A stretch of 64,000 bases of DNA, from NCBI GenBank assembly GCA_020636355.1, contig JACJYB010000012.1, positions 62,001-126,000 of the forward strand, given 5' to 3'. Position numbers and translations under genes: made by a program. The notes under the pieces are model-generated. The model had not been told where the DNA came from. It searched no databases and saw nothing but the letters and a program-made list of their open reading frames with translations. Positions 1 through 8,814 of the stretch are shown piece after piece (position 1 is the first letter of the stretch; each line of letters starts with the position of its first letter). The DNA comes from Lewinellaceae bacterium (GTDB lineage Bacteria; Bacteroidota; Bacteroidia; Chitinophagales; Saprospiraceae).

Positions 1-3000
1 ACCCATGGAGATCCCTGTAGTTCTGACCAAACTTGCATGGATTATCCTGGAGGCCAGTGCTGGCAACAAATGTCCTTCGGCATTGAAGCTCCATTATCAA
101 CTGATTTTACTTTTGATTGTGGCAGCACTACCAATTCCATTAATTTTACCAGCCAGGTAACTGGTGGAAGCATGGCTTATACCTATGCTTGGGATTTCGG
201 AGATGGGACAACTTCGACCGTCCCAAACCCGGTTCATACTTTTCCATCCGTAAATACTTACACCGTCAAGCTGGTTGTTACTGACAATGGATCTCAAATG
301 GCAATGTCCTCCCACGATGTAGACCTCAGCCTGTGCTGCCAACCTCCGACCATCACGTGTCCGGCGGACGTGACCATCAGTTGTGGCGCATCCACCAACC
401 CGACAGCAACCGGTACGGCAACGGCTACCAATGGCTGCGGCACCAATACCCTAACTAATAGCGACCAAACTGTCGGGGCAGCGCCCTGTGCACGGACGAT
501 CACCCGAACCTGGACAGTAACCGATGAGTCATCCAACAGCGACATTTGTACCCAAACCATTTCGATCCTGCCGGCACCACCAGCTGACTTTACGAGCAGG
601 CCGCCGGACATTACCATAAGTTGCGGATCCGCTCCATCACCTACAAGCATTAACTATGATAATAGTCCCACCGGTTCTTGTTCCATCGATGGTAGTACAC
701 TTGGTGTCATCACCGGTAGCCACGATCAATGCGGAGGGTCCTATACGGAAACCTGGACCCTGGTTGACCCGTGCGGCAGACCAAATGTGGTCTATTCCAG
801 AAAAATAACCGTGTCTCCGGCTCCGGCGCCTGTCTTCTCCAGCCTTCCTGTTGATATCTCACTGGACTGCTCTCTGGCTCCTCCAAGCACGTCTAGCTTA
901 TCCTACTCGAACAATCAAAGCGCGCCATGTCTGATCTCCGGAGCAATCACCTCCTCGATTGCACCAGGAATAACCGGACCTTGTGGCACCTTTATTGAAA
1001 CCTGGTCCGGAACGGATGCGTGTGGAAATGCATTATTCCACCAGCGGACCATCCGAATTGTGGATAATACGTTGCCGACGATAATTCCACCGGCAAACAT
1101 CACGATACAATGCTATTCCGACCTTCCCGCGTGCAGCCCGGACAATGCTACTGCCAGTGATAATTGCGGCGTACCGGTGGTCACTTGCAGTGATGGTTCT
1201 TTGAGCGGAACGGAATGCGCAGGTTCGGTTATCCGGACCTTTAAGGCAACGGATGCCTGTGGCAACAGCAGTATAGCAACACAGACCATCATTATCAATG
1301 ACAAAACCAATCCGGTAATCACTTGTCCACCGGCTGCATTTTTTGACTGTACCACCGGTGATGCGGGAACTGCTACAGCTACTGACAATTGTACAGCCAG
1401 CAATGCGATCACCATCACCTCGTCCGATAATACCATCCTGGACAATTGTGGATTAGGCACGATCCAGAGAACCTGGAAAGCTGTGGACTGCAACAATAAT
1501 TCATCTACCTGCATCCAGACCATCACCTTACAGGATAATGCTGCCCCGACCATCACGTGTCCGGCCAACATCACGTTCAATTGCGCCTTGGGTGTTGCCG
1601 GCGTAGCCACCGCTACAGACAACTGTACTGAGGTCGCTAATATTTCCGTCACCTCATCAGATAGCTCAAGCCTTGATAACTGTGGATTAGGCACCATCGC
1701 CAGGACATGGACTGCTATGGATTGTAAGGGCAATAGTTCTTCCTGCATTCAGATCATCACCCTTCAGGACGTTACTGCACCAACCTTCTCTTGCCCCGCC
1801 AACATCACCTTTAATTGTCTTGCCGGCGATGCAGGCGAACCCAACCCGACTGACAACTGCACGGCACGCGAAGACATAATGCTAAGTTCTTCGGATGCAT
1901 CAACCCTGGACAACTGTGGTTTAGGTACCATTCTGCGTACCTGGACGGCACGGGATTGTGTGGGCAATCAAGTTTCCTGCCGGCAGACCATCGTTATTCA
2001 GGATGTGACACCTCCGTCGATCATTTGTCCGCGTAATATAACCTTTGACTGTGCAATTGGTGACGCCGGAACAGCTACAGCTACGGATAATTGTTCACCT
2101 GTCAATTTTAATTCCTTTGATTTCCCCTTACTGGATAACTGTGGTTTAGGTTTGGTCCTGCGTACCTGGTATGCCTATGACTGTGCAGGTCTTTCCAGTA
2201 CCTGTGTACAGACAATCGTTATTCAGGATGTGACACCACCGGAAATCACGTGCCCAAGTGATGTAACCTTCCAATGTACCATGGGTGACGCGGGATCCGC
2301 AATTGCAACGGATAATTGTACGGTTAATCCTGTTGTCACTTCCAGCGATGCTTCAAACCTGGATCTTTGTGGATTGGGGACAGTCACCAGGACCTGGACG
2401 GCGAAAGATTGCAAACTCAATGCTGCTTCCTGCGTCCAAACGATCACCATCAGGGACAATAATGGGCCACAAATTACCTGCCCTTCCAATGTGATTTTTA
2501 GTTGCCAGCAGGGTAATTCCGGTATGGCCGTCGCAACCGACAACTGTGGAGTTCCCACGGTAACTTTCAACGATGTTTCAGATCTTGATTACTGTGGACT
2601 GGGTACCATTATGAGAACATGGACTGCTAAGGACTGCGCAATGAATGCATCAAGCTGTCTGCAGGTCATTACGATCCAGGATATAACCCCTCCGTCGATC
2701 ACCTGTCCGGCCGATGTGCGATTTGAATGTTCGATTCAGGATGCAGGCCAACCCACTGTTTCGGATAATTGTACACTCAATCTGTCACCAACCATGAGTG
2801 ACGATGAAGATTTAAGTGAATGTGGTACCGGTACGATTCTCCGTACCTGGTCGGTTGCGGATTGTGCCGGTCAAAGTGCAAGTTGCTTGCAAACCATTGA
2901 AATCTATGATGAAACAGCGCCCGTACTCATTTGCCCGGCCAATGTCAGTATTAGTTGCGAAGTGTCTTTTGTTCCTGCGGATCCAATTGTAACAGATAAC

Positions 3001-4833
3001 TGCGATGCAAATCCAACCGTAACCCAGAAGCAAATCGGTGAATTCGACGGCTGTTCGGGAACGGGCACGGTTATTTTCCGCTACATAGCGACGGATGCTT
3101 GTGGCAATCAGGATAGCTGCGATCAGATGGTCACCATTTTCGATAACAAAGCACCCGTATTTGTAGGCCCACTGCCCGCAGATATCACCGTAAGTTGCGG
3201 AGAAGTACCGGTGGCTCCACGTCTCGATGCCACCGATAATTGCAGCGAACCATTTACGCAGTTGGATGAATCCGAGCAACCATTGGATGGTTGTCCCATT
3301 ATTAGCCGGATCACCAGGACCTGGACGGCTTATGATGCTTGCGGGAATACGGCCAAGCACACACAGGTCATTTCGATACAGGATAACAAGGCACCAATCC
3401 TGGCAAGCGCTCCTGTTAATCTTTGCGATCAATCGATGACCTATACCGAGGCTCTGGATACGAAGTTCCCGGCACTCACATTTTATGATGAATGTACCGG
3501 TCAGAACATTGTATCACCCGAACCTGTGGTAACCTACGATTGTTTCAACAGTAAATTTGAGCTGGCTTATACAGCTGCTGACCAGTGCGGAAACGTAGCC
3601 AATTTCGTACAGGATGTCTGCATCGATTACATGCCACCGATGTGCACCATCCGTCCCGGACAAACCTTGTATTGCGGCGGTGTCGGATCATTACGTGCTG
3701 AAATCATGGGTGGAATCGGGCCATTTACCTATATGTGGATGGTACGCGACAACGATGGCTGGGAAATCGTAGGCGATAATAACCTTGAAGAAGTATTCCT
3801 GCGGTCCAACTTGAGTTCTGCCCGCATTGGGCTGATGGTTACCGATGCGACCGGTTGTGGATCGTATTGTGAATATTATGCGAACTGTACCAATTGGGAA
3901 GCCTGTGCGGTAGACAGCAGAATGTATTCTATGTATAACGGTATGTTCTGTGATATGTCCTCGATGTATTACAAACTGGAAGACATCTTCAAACCAGGAC
4001 CGATCACCATCGGCATAGAAGGTGAGCGTTCATTTACGGTGGATTGGGATCATTACAACTGCTTGTACGCATTGTTGTCCATGCAAGGAGAACCACAACC
4101 ACTGCTCCCTGGAGATGGCACCTTCAACAGCGACTGTTTTGCTTCAACCATTCAATTGCAGCACGTAAAATCAAGTGCCAATGCATTGGCTAATGAAGCC
4201 CTCACCCTGGCCATGAATATGCGTCTGGATACTTTATTGCCCCATGTCGCATTCTTTGACTATTGCGTGATTACATCACAGGCCGCAGACTGTAGCCAGG
4301 ATCATCCTTTCTCCGTCCTGCCTAATACGCTGGATACGCTTTGCCTGCCTGAGTCCATCAGCAATGAACTGGATCATTGGCCGATCACTGCGCAGGAAAT
4401 CCTCGAGGTCGGCAACCGCGCGCTCGCTGGTGAAACGGTCCAGATCACTTATCAGGACCTGACCAGGGCTTTACACATGGTCAATGAAACATTCAATAAT
4501 TGCCGGAAGATCATGCGTTACGGAACGTATGATGTTCCTATGAGCGCCGATATTGTAACCATGACCCGCCGTCATGGACCATGCAGCATGGTAGCCTATC
4601 CGAATCCTGCGACTGAAACAAGCGTTTTGCAAATAAACTTGGATCAGAAACGGGAAGTACACCTGGAAGTATTTGATGCTTATGGAAAGTCGTATTATCA
4701 AACGGACTTCGAAGGCATCCGCGGGACCCAAACAAAAGTACTCGACCTGAAGCGTCTGAAGCCAGGCATGTACTTCATCCAGATGAATAGCGGAGAATTA
4801 AGTATCAATACAAAATTGCTTAAAGTAAACTAA
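1..4833 (+). CDS. Giant secreted HYR/PKD-repeat protein with T9SS sorting domain, 5' end missing
   Basis: The reading frame is open from base 1, so the gene begins upstream of the window; about 1610 residues are visible. In order: a PKD domain (WDFGDGTTS, about nt 110-300); about 14 HYR-like repeats of about 75-80 residues (nt 346-3640), the central ones with the pattern ITCP..(I/V)TF.C..GDAG.ATATDNCT...LDNCGLGT..RTWTA.DC...C.QTI.IQD; a unique region; and a C-terminal type A T9SS sorting domain (AYPNPATE ... LKPGMYFIQM ... KLLKVN). The family is exported by the type IX system and normally anchored at or released from the surface; an adhesive or structural role is inference. The regularly placed cysteines suggest disulfides within repeats. 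A terminator follows directly. Confidence 0.9.
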   Translation, partial: THGDPCSSDQTCMDYPGGQCWQQMSFGIEAPLSTDFTFDCGSTTNSINFTSQVTGGSMAYTYAWDFGDGTTSTVPNPVHTFPSVNTYTVKLVVTDNGSQMAMSSHDVDLSLCCQPPTITCPADVTISCGASTNPTATGTATATNGCGTNTLTNSDQTVGAAPCARTITRTWTVTDESSNSDICTQTISILPAPPADFTSRPPDITISCGSAPSPTSINYDNSPTGSCSIDGSTLGVITGSHDQCGGSYTETWTLVDPCGRPNVVYSRKITVSPAPAPVFSSLPVDISLDCSLAPPSTSSLSYSNNQSAPCLISGAITSSIAPGITGPCGTFIETWSGTDACGNALFHQRTIRIVDNTLPTIIPPANITIQCYSDLPACSPDNATASDNCGVPVVTCSDGSLSGTECAGSVIRTFKATDACGNSSIATQTIIINDKTNPVITCPPAAFFDCTTGDAGTATATDNCTASNAITITSSDNTILDNCGLGTIQRTWKAVDCNNNSSTCIQTITLQDNAAPTITCPANITFNCALGVAGVATATDNCTEVANISVTSSDSSSLDNCGLGTIARTWTAMDCKGNSSSCIQIITLQDVTAPTFSCPANITFNCLAGDAGEPNPTDNCTAREDIMLSSSDASTLDNCGLGTILRTWTARDCVGNQVSCRQTIVIQDVTPPSIICPRNITFDCAIGDAGTATATDNCSPVNFNSFDFPLLDNCGLGLVLRTWYAYDCAGLSSTCVQTIVIQDVTPPEITCPSDVTFQCTMGDAGSAIATDNCTVNPVVTSSDASNLDLCGLGTVTRTWTAKDCKLNAASCVQTITIRDNNGPQITCPSNVIFSCQQGNSGMAVATDNCGVPTVTFNDVSDLDYCGLGTIMRTWTAKDCAMNASSCLQVITIQDITPPSITCPADVRFECSIQDAGQPTVSDNCTLNLSPTMSDDEDLSECGTGTILRTWSVADCAGQSASCLQTIEIYDETAPVLICPANVSISCEVSFVPADPIVTDNCDANPTVTQKQIGEFDGCSGTGTVIFRYIATDACGNQDSCDQMVTIFDNKAPVFVGPLPADITVSCGEVPVAPRLDATDNCSEPFTQLDESEQPLDGCPIISRITRTWTAYDACGNTAKHTQVISIQDNKAPILASAPVNLCDQSMTYTEALDTKFPALTFYDECTGQNIVSPEPVVTYDCFNSKFELAYTAADQCGNVANFVQDVCIDYMPPMCTIRPGQTLYCGGVGSLRAEIMGGIGPFTYMWMVRDNDGWEIVGDNNLEEVFLRSNLSSARIGLMVTDATGCGSYCEYYANCTNWEACAVDSRMYSMYNGMFCDMSSMYYKLEDIFKPGPITIGIEGERSFTVDWDHYNCLYALLSMQGEPQPLLPGDGTFNSDCFASTIQLQHVKSSANALANEALTLAMNMRLDTLLPHVAFFDYCVITSQAADCSQDHPFSVLPNTLDTLCLPESISNELDHWPITAQEILEVGNRALAGETVQITYQDLTRALHMVNETFNNCRKIMRYGTYDVPMSADIVTMTRRHGPCSMVAYPNPATETSVLQINLDQKREVHLEVFDAYGKSYYQTDFEGIRGTQTKVLDLKRLKPGMYFIQMNSGELSINTKLLKVN
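346..3640 (+). repeat. Coding tandem array of about 14 HYR-like repeats
   Basis: About 14 units of about 225-240 bp. Units 5-11 (about nt 1310-2920) are closest in DNA and protein and share the block around GATAACTGTGGATTAGG, coding DNCGLGT. Outer units (1-4, 12-14) are more diverged and vary in length; unit 14 is degenerate. This suggests recent duplication of the central units. It is coding sequence and not a CRISPR. Confidence 0.85.
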
Positions 4834-4861
4834 GGACGACTTAATCCTTAAATAACTTTAC

Positions 4862-4903
4862 ATCGGCCCGTTCGAACAAGATTTGGACGGGCCGATTTTG
4901 TTC
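4862..4903 (+). terminator. Rho-independent terminator after the HYR protein
   Basis: Perfect 10-bp inverted repeat, ATCGGCCCGT at 4862-4871 and ACGGGCCGAT at 4887-4896, loop 15 nt, followed by a short T-rich stretch (TTTTGTTCT). It lies 28 nt after the stop codon. Confidence 0.8.
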
Positions 4904-5800
4904 TATCGACCCCTTGCTCGTTTCAAATATTAACTTGTAATAATGTATTGAGAATCAAATATTAAAAAACCAACCGCATTAATATTCAACAAAATCAAAT
5001 GTTTAGCCCGCTTATGCTATTTTCCGGCACATTGATCAAATCAGTTTCCCGTTTTTAATGACATTTCATAATTTTAAGTATGTGTTTTGGATGATCCGAT
5101 CACGTAATTGTATGGAGCTTTGATTTCACACGAAGACCGATCAAGCGAGATACTGATCTGACATCCCTTTTTTTAAGCCAAGGAGAGAACTAAATCGTGG
5201 GGTTTTACATTTAGGGAACCCTTTGATATAAGTTATTTAACGCCCAGAGGGACTATTAATAAATTATGCTGGAACAGGGAGACCTGAGAAAGCATAAGCA
5301 GTAGTTGACCCTCTTTTAAGACAGGTGAAGCCGGTTAATCCGTTAACTGGCTTACATGCATCAGTATGAAATCTGGTGTATCTGAAAAGTCTGTGGATGG
5401 CGCTCCATTGGAGTCTGTTTACAGACTTTTTTTATTCCGGCCAGAAGATCCATCTGCTTCATAAGGCTTTTTTGTCCGGAAGTGCCTTTCCGATCACTCG
5501 TGAATTCATCCTTTTTTTCAGAAATACATGGGATTCTGGCATCATGGTTTTGGTTATTAGATGCCACGCAAGAATTATTATTCTGCTGGTTCGTCCACCG
5601 GGACGACCTTTGGAATCCCAAACGCAACGGCTTGTCCCAGGATGAGCCGTTTTTTATATATATAAAATCCCAAACACGACCACACCAAAACCTAATGCGA
5701 TCTTTAATCCCCCAATAATAAATCCTTACACGATAGGTCGCAGGCCCGAACCAGGGTCTGAAACCACCTGATTAACTCCATTCACTCACCGGGATTGGAT
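4904..5800. other. Long intergenic region with no convincing gene
   Basis: About 900 bp without a credible gene. The two overlapping ORFs at 5361-5645, on opposite strands, have no recognisable composition or motif. Two hairpins followed by T runs are present: AGTCTGT/ACAGACT at 5412-5427 followed by six or more T, and AACGGCT/AGCCGTT at 5626-5651 followed by T. They could end short transcripts, so a small RNA is possible, but nothing else supports one. Confidence 0.5.
5626..5656 (+). terminator. Terminator-like hairpin in the intergenic region
   Basis: Inverted repeat AACGGCT (5626-5632) and AGCCGTT (5645-5651) with a 12-nt loop, running into TTTTTT. No upstream gene lies on this strand except the HYR gene, which already has its own terminator, so this may terminate an unrecognised short transcript. 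Confidence 0.4.
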
Positions 5801-5802
5801 GA

Positions 5803-5835
5803 ATACTAATTGACAGCTGTCACAACAATTAGTAT
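5803..5835. promoter_or_regulatory. Nested palindrome, candidate operator upstream of the T9SS protein gene
   Basis: Perfect 10-bp arms ATACTAATTG (5803-5812) and CAATTAGTAT (5826-5835) enclose a second perfect 12-bp palindrome TGACAGCTGTCA (5811-5822). It sits 67 bp before the chosen start at 5902. There is no T run, so a protein-binding site or RNA structure is more likely than a terminator. Confidence 0.4.
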
Positions 5836-5901
5836 CGCACATATTTAGGTGCAACATGCCAAAGCAATAGGTTGTTCGAATTTCTATCAAATTCCACGAA
5901 A

Positions 5902-7104
5902 ATGGACAGGAATCTAAAATCTTTATGCACGCTTCAGTTCTTATTTACAGTTCCATGCTTAATCGGTCAAAACTTTTTGACTGCCCCGGAAAATGGAATA
6001 GTGTCGGGTACCTCAGCCCAATTCCGTGTGAGTGAGAGCATCCGGGACTCCAGTATAATATCCTACTGGGACGATGTTCTCCAGGAATGGTTCTATTTCC
6101 AACGCAATATTTATCTGCATGACGCACAAAACCGGGAGGCCGAAACGGCGTCCAATAGCTGGAACCGAGCCCGGCAACAATGGGAACTCAAATCCTATAC
6201 GACCTATATATTTTCAACGAACACTACCTTATGTATATCCCAAAATTACAATCCATCAACACAACAGTACATCAATAACTACCAGATTCTGAACAGCTAC
6301 AACGCCCAATCACAATTGATCGACTCTTATTATTTTTCCTGGAGTCAAGCCGAGATGCGATGGGATACCCTAAACGGCTATTCGTATTCCTACGATGGTT
6401 CCGGGAATCGCATAGAAGAGGTGTCGCGCCACAGGAATCAAAACGGTATTTGGAGTTTTACCGGACGCAAAATCTTAACGTACGACACTCAAAATCGTCA
6501 GACAGGTTCTCTTGAGGAGCTGTGGAGTGGATCCGGATGGACACCCTTCATCAAGACCGATCATTCGTACGATGCCCAGGGTCTACAAGGAACGGAAACC
6601 GCATACCAATGGGATGCCACCCTGGCAACCTGGTTGCCGGCATACATCTACCAGGAAATGTACCTTCAAAATGGCGAAACAAAGGAATTCATCTATTCTT
6701 CATGGAATTCGGAAACGGAGGAGTGGGAACCAGATAGCCGCGGAGACTATGCCTACGACGAAGATGAAAACCTGATCGAATATACTCAATTCAACCACCT
6801 GGATAATGCCTGGGTAGGCGCCTATAAGAACACCTATTACTACTCCAAATTAAATACCACATCCAGAGCATATGGCCATGAAGAATCTGATATTGCTTTT
6901 CCAAATCCTGCCTTGGATTGGATCAACATTACCAATGCAGATAATCGTGGATACCAGCTTTGGAATACCTTCGGTCAGCTCCTACGAATAGAAAATGTAG
7001 GTTCGAAAACCATTCGTCTGGATGGGTTACCTTGCGGGTCATATGTTTTGTTATACACCAACCAACGAGGCAGGCGATCATTGCTGCATTTCATCAAACA
7101 GTAG
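5902..7104 (+). CDS. Secreted protein with YD-like repeats and T9SS sorting domain
   Basis: 400 residues from ATG 5902. The start was chosen because MDRNLKSLCTLQFLF begins a signal peptide (cleavage near IGQN); the longer ORF would need a TTG at 5872. The middle is rich in short Tyr/Trp repeats such as YSYDGSGNRIEEV, LTYDTQNRQTG, HSYDAQG and DYAYDEDENLIEY. These resemble the YD/RHS-like beta repeats of Bacteroidota surface proteins. The C-terminus is a T9SS type A sorting domain (AFPNPALDWINI ... LDGLPCGSYVLLYTNQRG). Secreted or surface-attached; substrate or partner unknown. Confidence 0.8.
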   Translation: MDRNLKSLCTLQFLFTVPCLIGQNFLTAPENGIVSGTSAQFRVSESIRDSSIISYWDDVLQEWFYFQRNIYLHDAQNREAETASNSWNRARQQWELKSYTTYIFSTNTTLCISQNYNPSTQQYINNYQILNSYNAQSQLIDSYYFSWSQAEMRWDTLNGYSYSYDGSGNRIEEVSRHRNQNGIWSFTGRKILTYDTQNRQTGSLEELWSGSGWTPFIKTDHSYDAQGLQGTETAYQWDATLATWLPAYIYQEMYLQNGETKEFIYSSWNSETEEWEPDSRGDYAYDEDENLIEYTQFNHLDNAWVGAYKNTYYYSKLNTTSRAYGHEESDIAFPNPALDWINITNADNRGYQLWNTFGQLLRIENVGSKTIRLDGLPCGSYVLLYTNQRGRRSLLHFIKQ

Positions 7105-7194
7105 TCCCAGGAAAAACACATGGAATCCACTGGCCGCACTTCCACTGCAACCACCGGCCCTCCTGAATTCACTTTTTATAAAGTGGAAATGGAT

Positions 7195-7202
7195 TAATTT
7201 TG
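7195..7202 (+). promoter_or_regulatory. Promoter -7 box (TAATTTTG) of the coiled-coil protein gene
   Basis: Exact match to the Bacteroidota TAnnTTTG -7 consensus, 18 nt before ATG 7221. It overlaps the TTG at 7200, which argues against that codon being the start. Confidence 0.55.
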
Positions 7203-7220
7203 CGGATCAAAATCAGATCT

Positions 7221-7865
7221 ATGAGAACAGTTATTGGAAGACCAACCTTCCTGATGATTATGCTGATCGCTGCAACTACATGGACCGGACTTCAGTGCCG
7301 CTGGAAAGTAACCAAGGGCGCTATGAAGACCGGGGAGCAGCTTAAATCCTCCATTGAAAATTTTGAAGACAACCGACAAAAACTATCTGAAAAGGTGGTT
7401 ATCAGTCTGGAAGATGCTCAGAAAAAATTAACCAAAGAGGATCCGGACCTGCCCAAAATAGCCAAAGACTGGGAAGTAGAATGGAACCGCATCCAGGATC
7501 GCTATCAAAAGATGAAGGATGATTTTGACCAGACAGGAACGAATTCGCAAGCCTATTTTGCACAACTTGATGCGTTAAGCAATAACATCAGCAACGAGGC
7601 TCTGCGAAAACAAGAATTGGCTAAAAATGCCGAATTGAAGAAGAAGTGGGATGTCACTTACCAAAAAGCCTCCGTTAGCATCACAAAAATAACTCAAGTC
7701 CTGGAGTCCGGTAAGGATTTTCATATGGTACTGGTCGCCTCCAGCATCCGCCAGAAACTCGAACAAAATGTCGACGAACTGGAAAACATAGCCCGGCAGG
7801 CCAAAGAATTGCTGACAGATCTGGAAGCGTTCACCCAAGCGGGCAGAGCACTGGTCGAAGGGTGA
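7221..7865 (+). CDS. Coiled-coil exported protein, DUF2959-like
   Basis: 214 residues from ATG 7221, chosen because the -7 box at 7195-7202 overlaps the alternative TTG start at 7200. The N-terminus MRTVIGRPTFLMIMLIAATTWTGLQC is a signal peptide, possibly lipoprotein type, although Gln before the Cys is unusual. The rest is strongly helical and charged with heptad-like spacing (EQLKSSIENFEDNRQKLSEK; KQELAKNAELKKKWD; RQKLEQNVDELENIARQAKELL). Length and layout are reminiscent of DUF2959 periplasmic coiled-coil proteins, but I hold that only weakly. Function unknown. It is followed by the thioredoxin-like gene after 69 nt and may be cotranscribed with it. Confidence 0.65.
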   Translation: MRTVIGRPTFLMIMLIAATTWTGLQCRWKVTKGAMKTGEQLKSSIENFEDNRQKLSEKVVISLEDAQKKLTKEDPDLPKIAKDWEVEWNRIQDRYQKMKDDFDQTGTNSQAYFAQLDALSNNISNEALRKQELAKNAELKKKWDVTYQKASVSITKITQVLESGKDFHMVLVASSIRQKLEQNVDELENIARQAKELLTDLEAFTQAGRALVEG

Positions 7866-7934
7866 TGCCGGTTACTCAACCATCCAAACCTTTCCATTCA
7901 AAACCTGTTTTATACCTGATTACAACAGTTCAAG

Positions 7935-8720
7935 ATGAGTTTGCTTAATGATATTCTTACACGTAGCCAGGAAGTTCCTGTATTGGTTGATTTTTGGGCT
8001 CCCTGGTGTGGTCCGTGCCGCGTACTGGGACCCGTCCTCGAACAATTAGCCCAGGAAAATGCAGGCACTTGGGAGCTGATCAAAGTGAATACCGAAGATC
8101 ACCAGGATATCGCCACCAAATACAATATTTATTCGATCCCGGATGTAAAACTATTCTGGAAAGGCGAAGTCATCGGCCAGTTTGTAGGCGCTTTACCAAA
8201 AAGTCAGATTCAGGCCTGGCTGCAGGAAAACCTGCCAGATGAGGGGAGGGACGAATTCAATTCGCTTCTCGCATCAGCCAATGGCTGGCCCGACCCGGAC
8301 TATATATCCCGGATGGCTTTGTATGTCCTGGAACATCCGGAGAATCCCGAAGGGAGAATTTCCCTTGCCAAACACCTGGTATTTGATGATCCAGATCGTG
8401 CACTTGAACTTGTTGAGGCCGTGCGTATGGCGGACCCATCCTACGATACTGCGCAGTATGTACGGGAGTTAGCGCACTTTATGACCCTTAATTTGACCGA
8501 CGGCTCTCCTGCCGGACAAAAAATGACCGCAGCGCAGGTAGCCTGCCAAGCCGGTGATATCGAATCCGTGATCAAACTGGTCATCGATGCCGTGAGTATC
8601 GAAAAAACATTCATGGATGAGTTGCCCCGCAAAGTCGGTGTTGCCCTCTTTCAAGCCCTGGGAAATGCCAGTCCCCTGACGAAGCAATACCGTAAACTGT
8701 TTGACATGATGCTCTATTAA
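7935..8720 (+). CDS. Thioredoxin-fold protein with TPR-like tail, CnoX/YbbN family
   Basis: 261 residues. The N-terminal thioredoxin domain (about 1-105) has the active site WAPWC-GP-C (Cys25, Cys28) and the cis-Pro region YSIPDVKLF. The remaining about 150 residues are helical (GRISLAKHLVFDDPDRALELVEAVR; AAQVACQAGDIESVIKLVIDAV), as in YbbN/CnoX, where a TPR tail makes it a redox chaperone delivering clients to chaperonin or DnaK. In E. coli the motif is SxxC, so the intact CGPC here predicts real oxidoreductase activity. There is no signal peptide: cytoplasmic. ATG 7935 is the only sensible start. The downstream gene is convergent. Confidence 0.85.
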   Translation: MSLLNDILTRSQEVPVLVDFWAPWCGPCRVLGPVLEQLAQENAGTWELIKVNTEDHQDIATKYNIYSIPDVKLFWKGEVIGQFVGALPKSQIQAWLQENLPDEGRDEFNSLLASANGWPDPDYISRMALYVLEHPENPEGRISLAKHLVFDDPDRALELVEAVRMADPSYDTAQYVRELAHFMTLNLTDGSPAGQKMTAAQVACQAGDIESVIKLVIDAVSIEKTFMDELPRKVGVALFQALGNASPLTKQYRKLFDMMLY

Positions 8721-8814
8721 CCGTAATGGAGGTATTCCATGGATTTGGCGGTGTGTAATCTATATCATCATAAACCTAATACCACATTAGCCCAAAAGCA
8801 AATTACCAGCTTAT

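Noticed and set aside
1310..2920. Possible CRISPR array
   Set aside because: The repeats are about 230 bp, diverged and in one long reading frame; no short direct repeats with unique spacers exist anywhere in the window.
1113..3432. Series of antisense ORFs (211, 206, 115 residues) in the HYR repeats
   Set aside because: They repeat with the same period as the coding repeats and are frame shadows.
5361..5718. Three short overlapping ORFs in the long intergenic region
   Set aside because: They overlap on both strands, cover hairpins and have no recognisable motifs.
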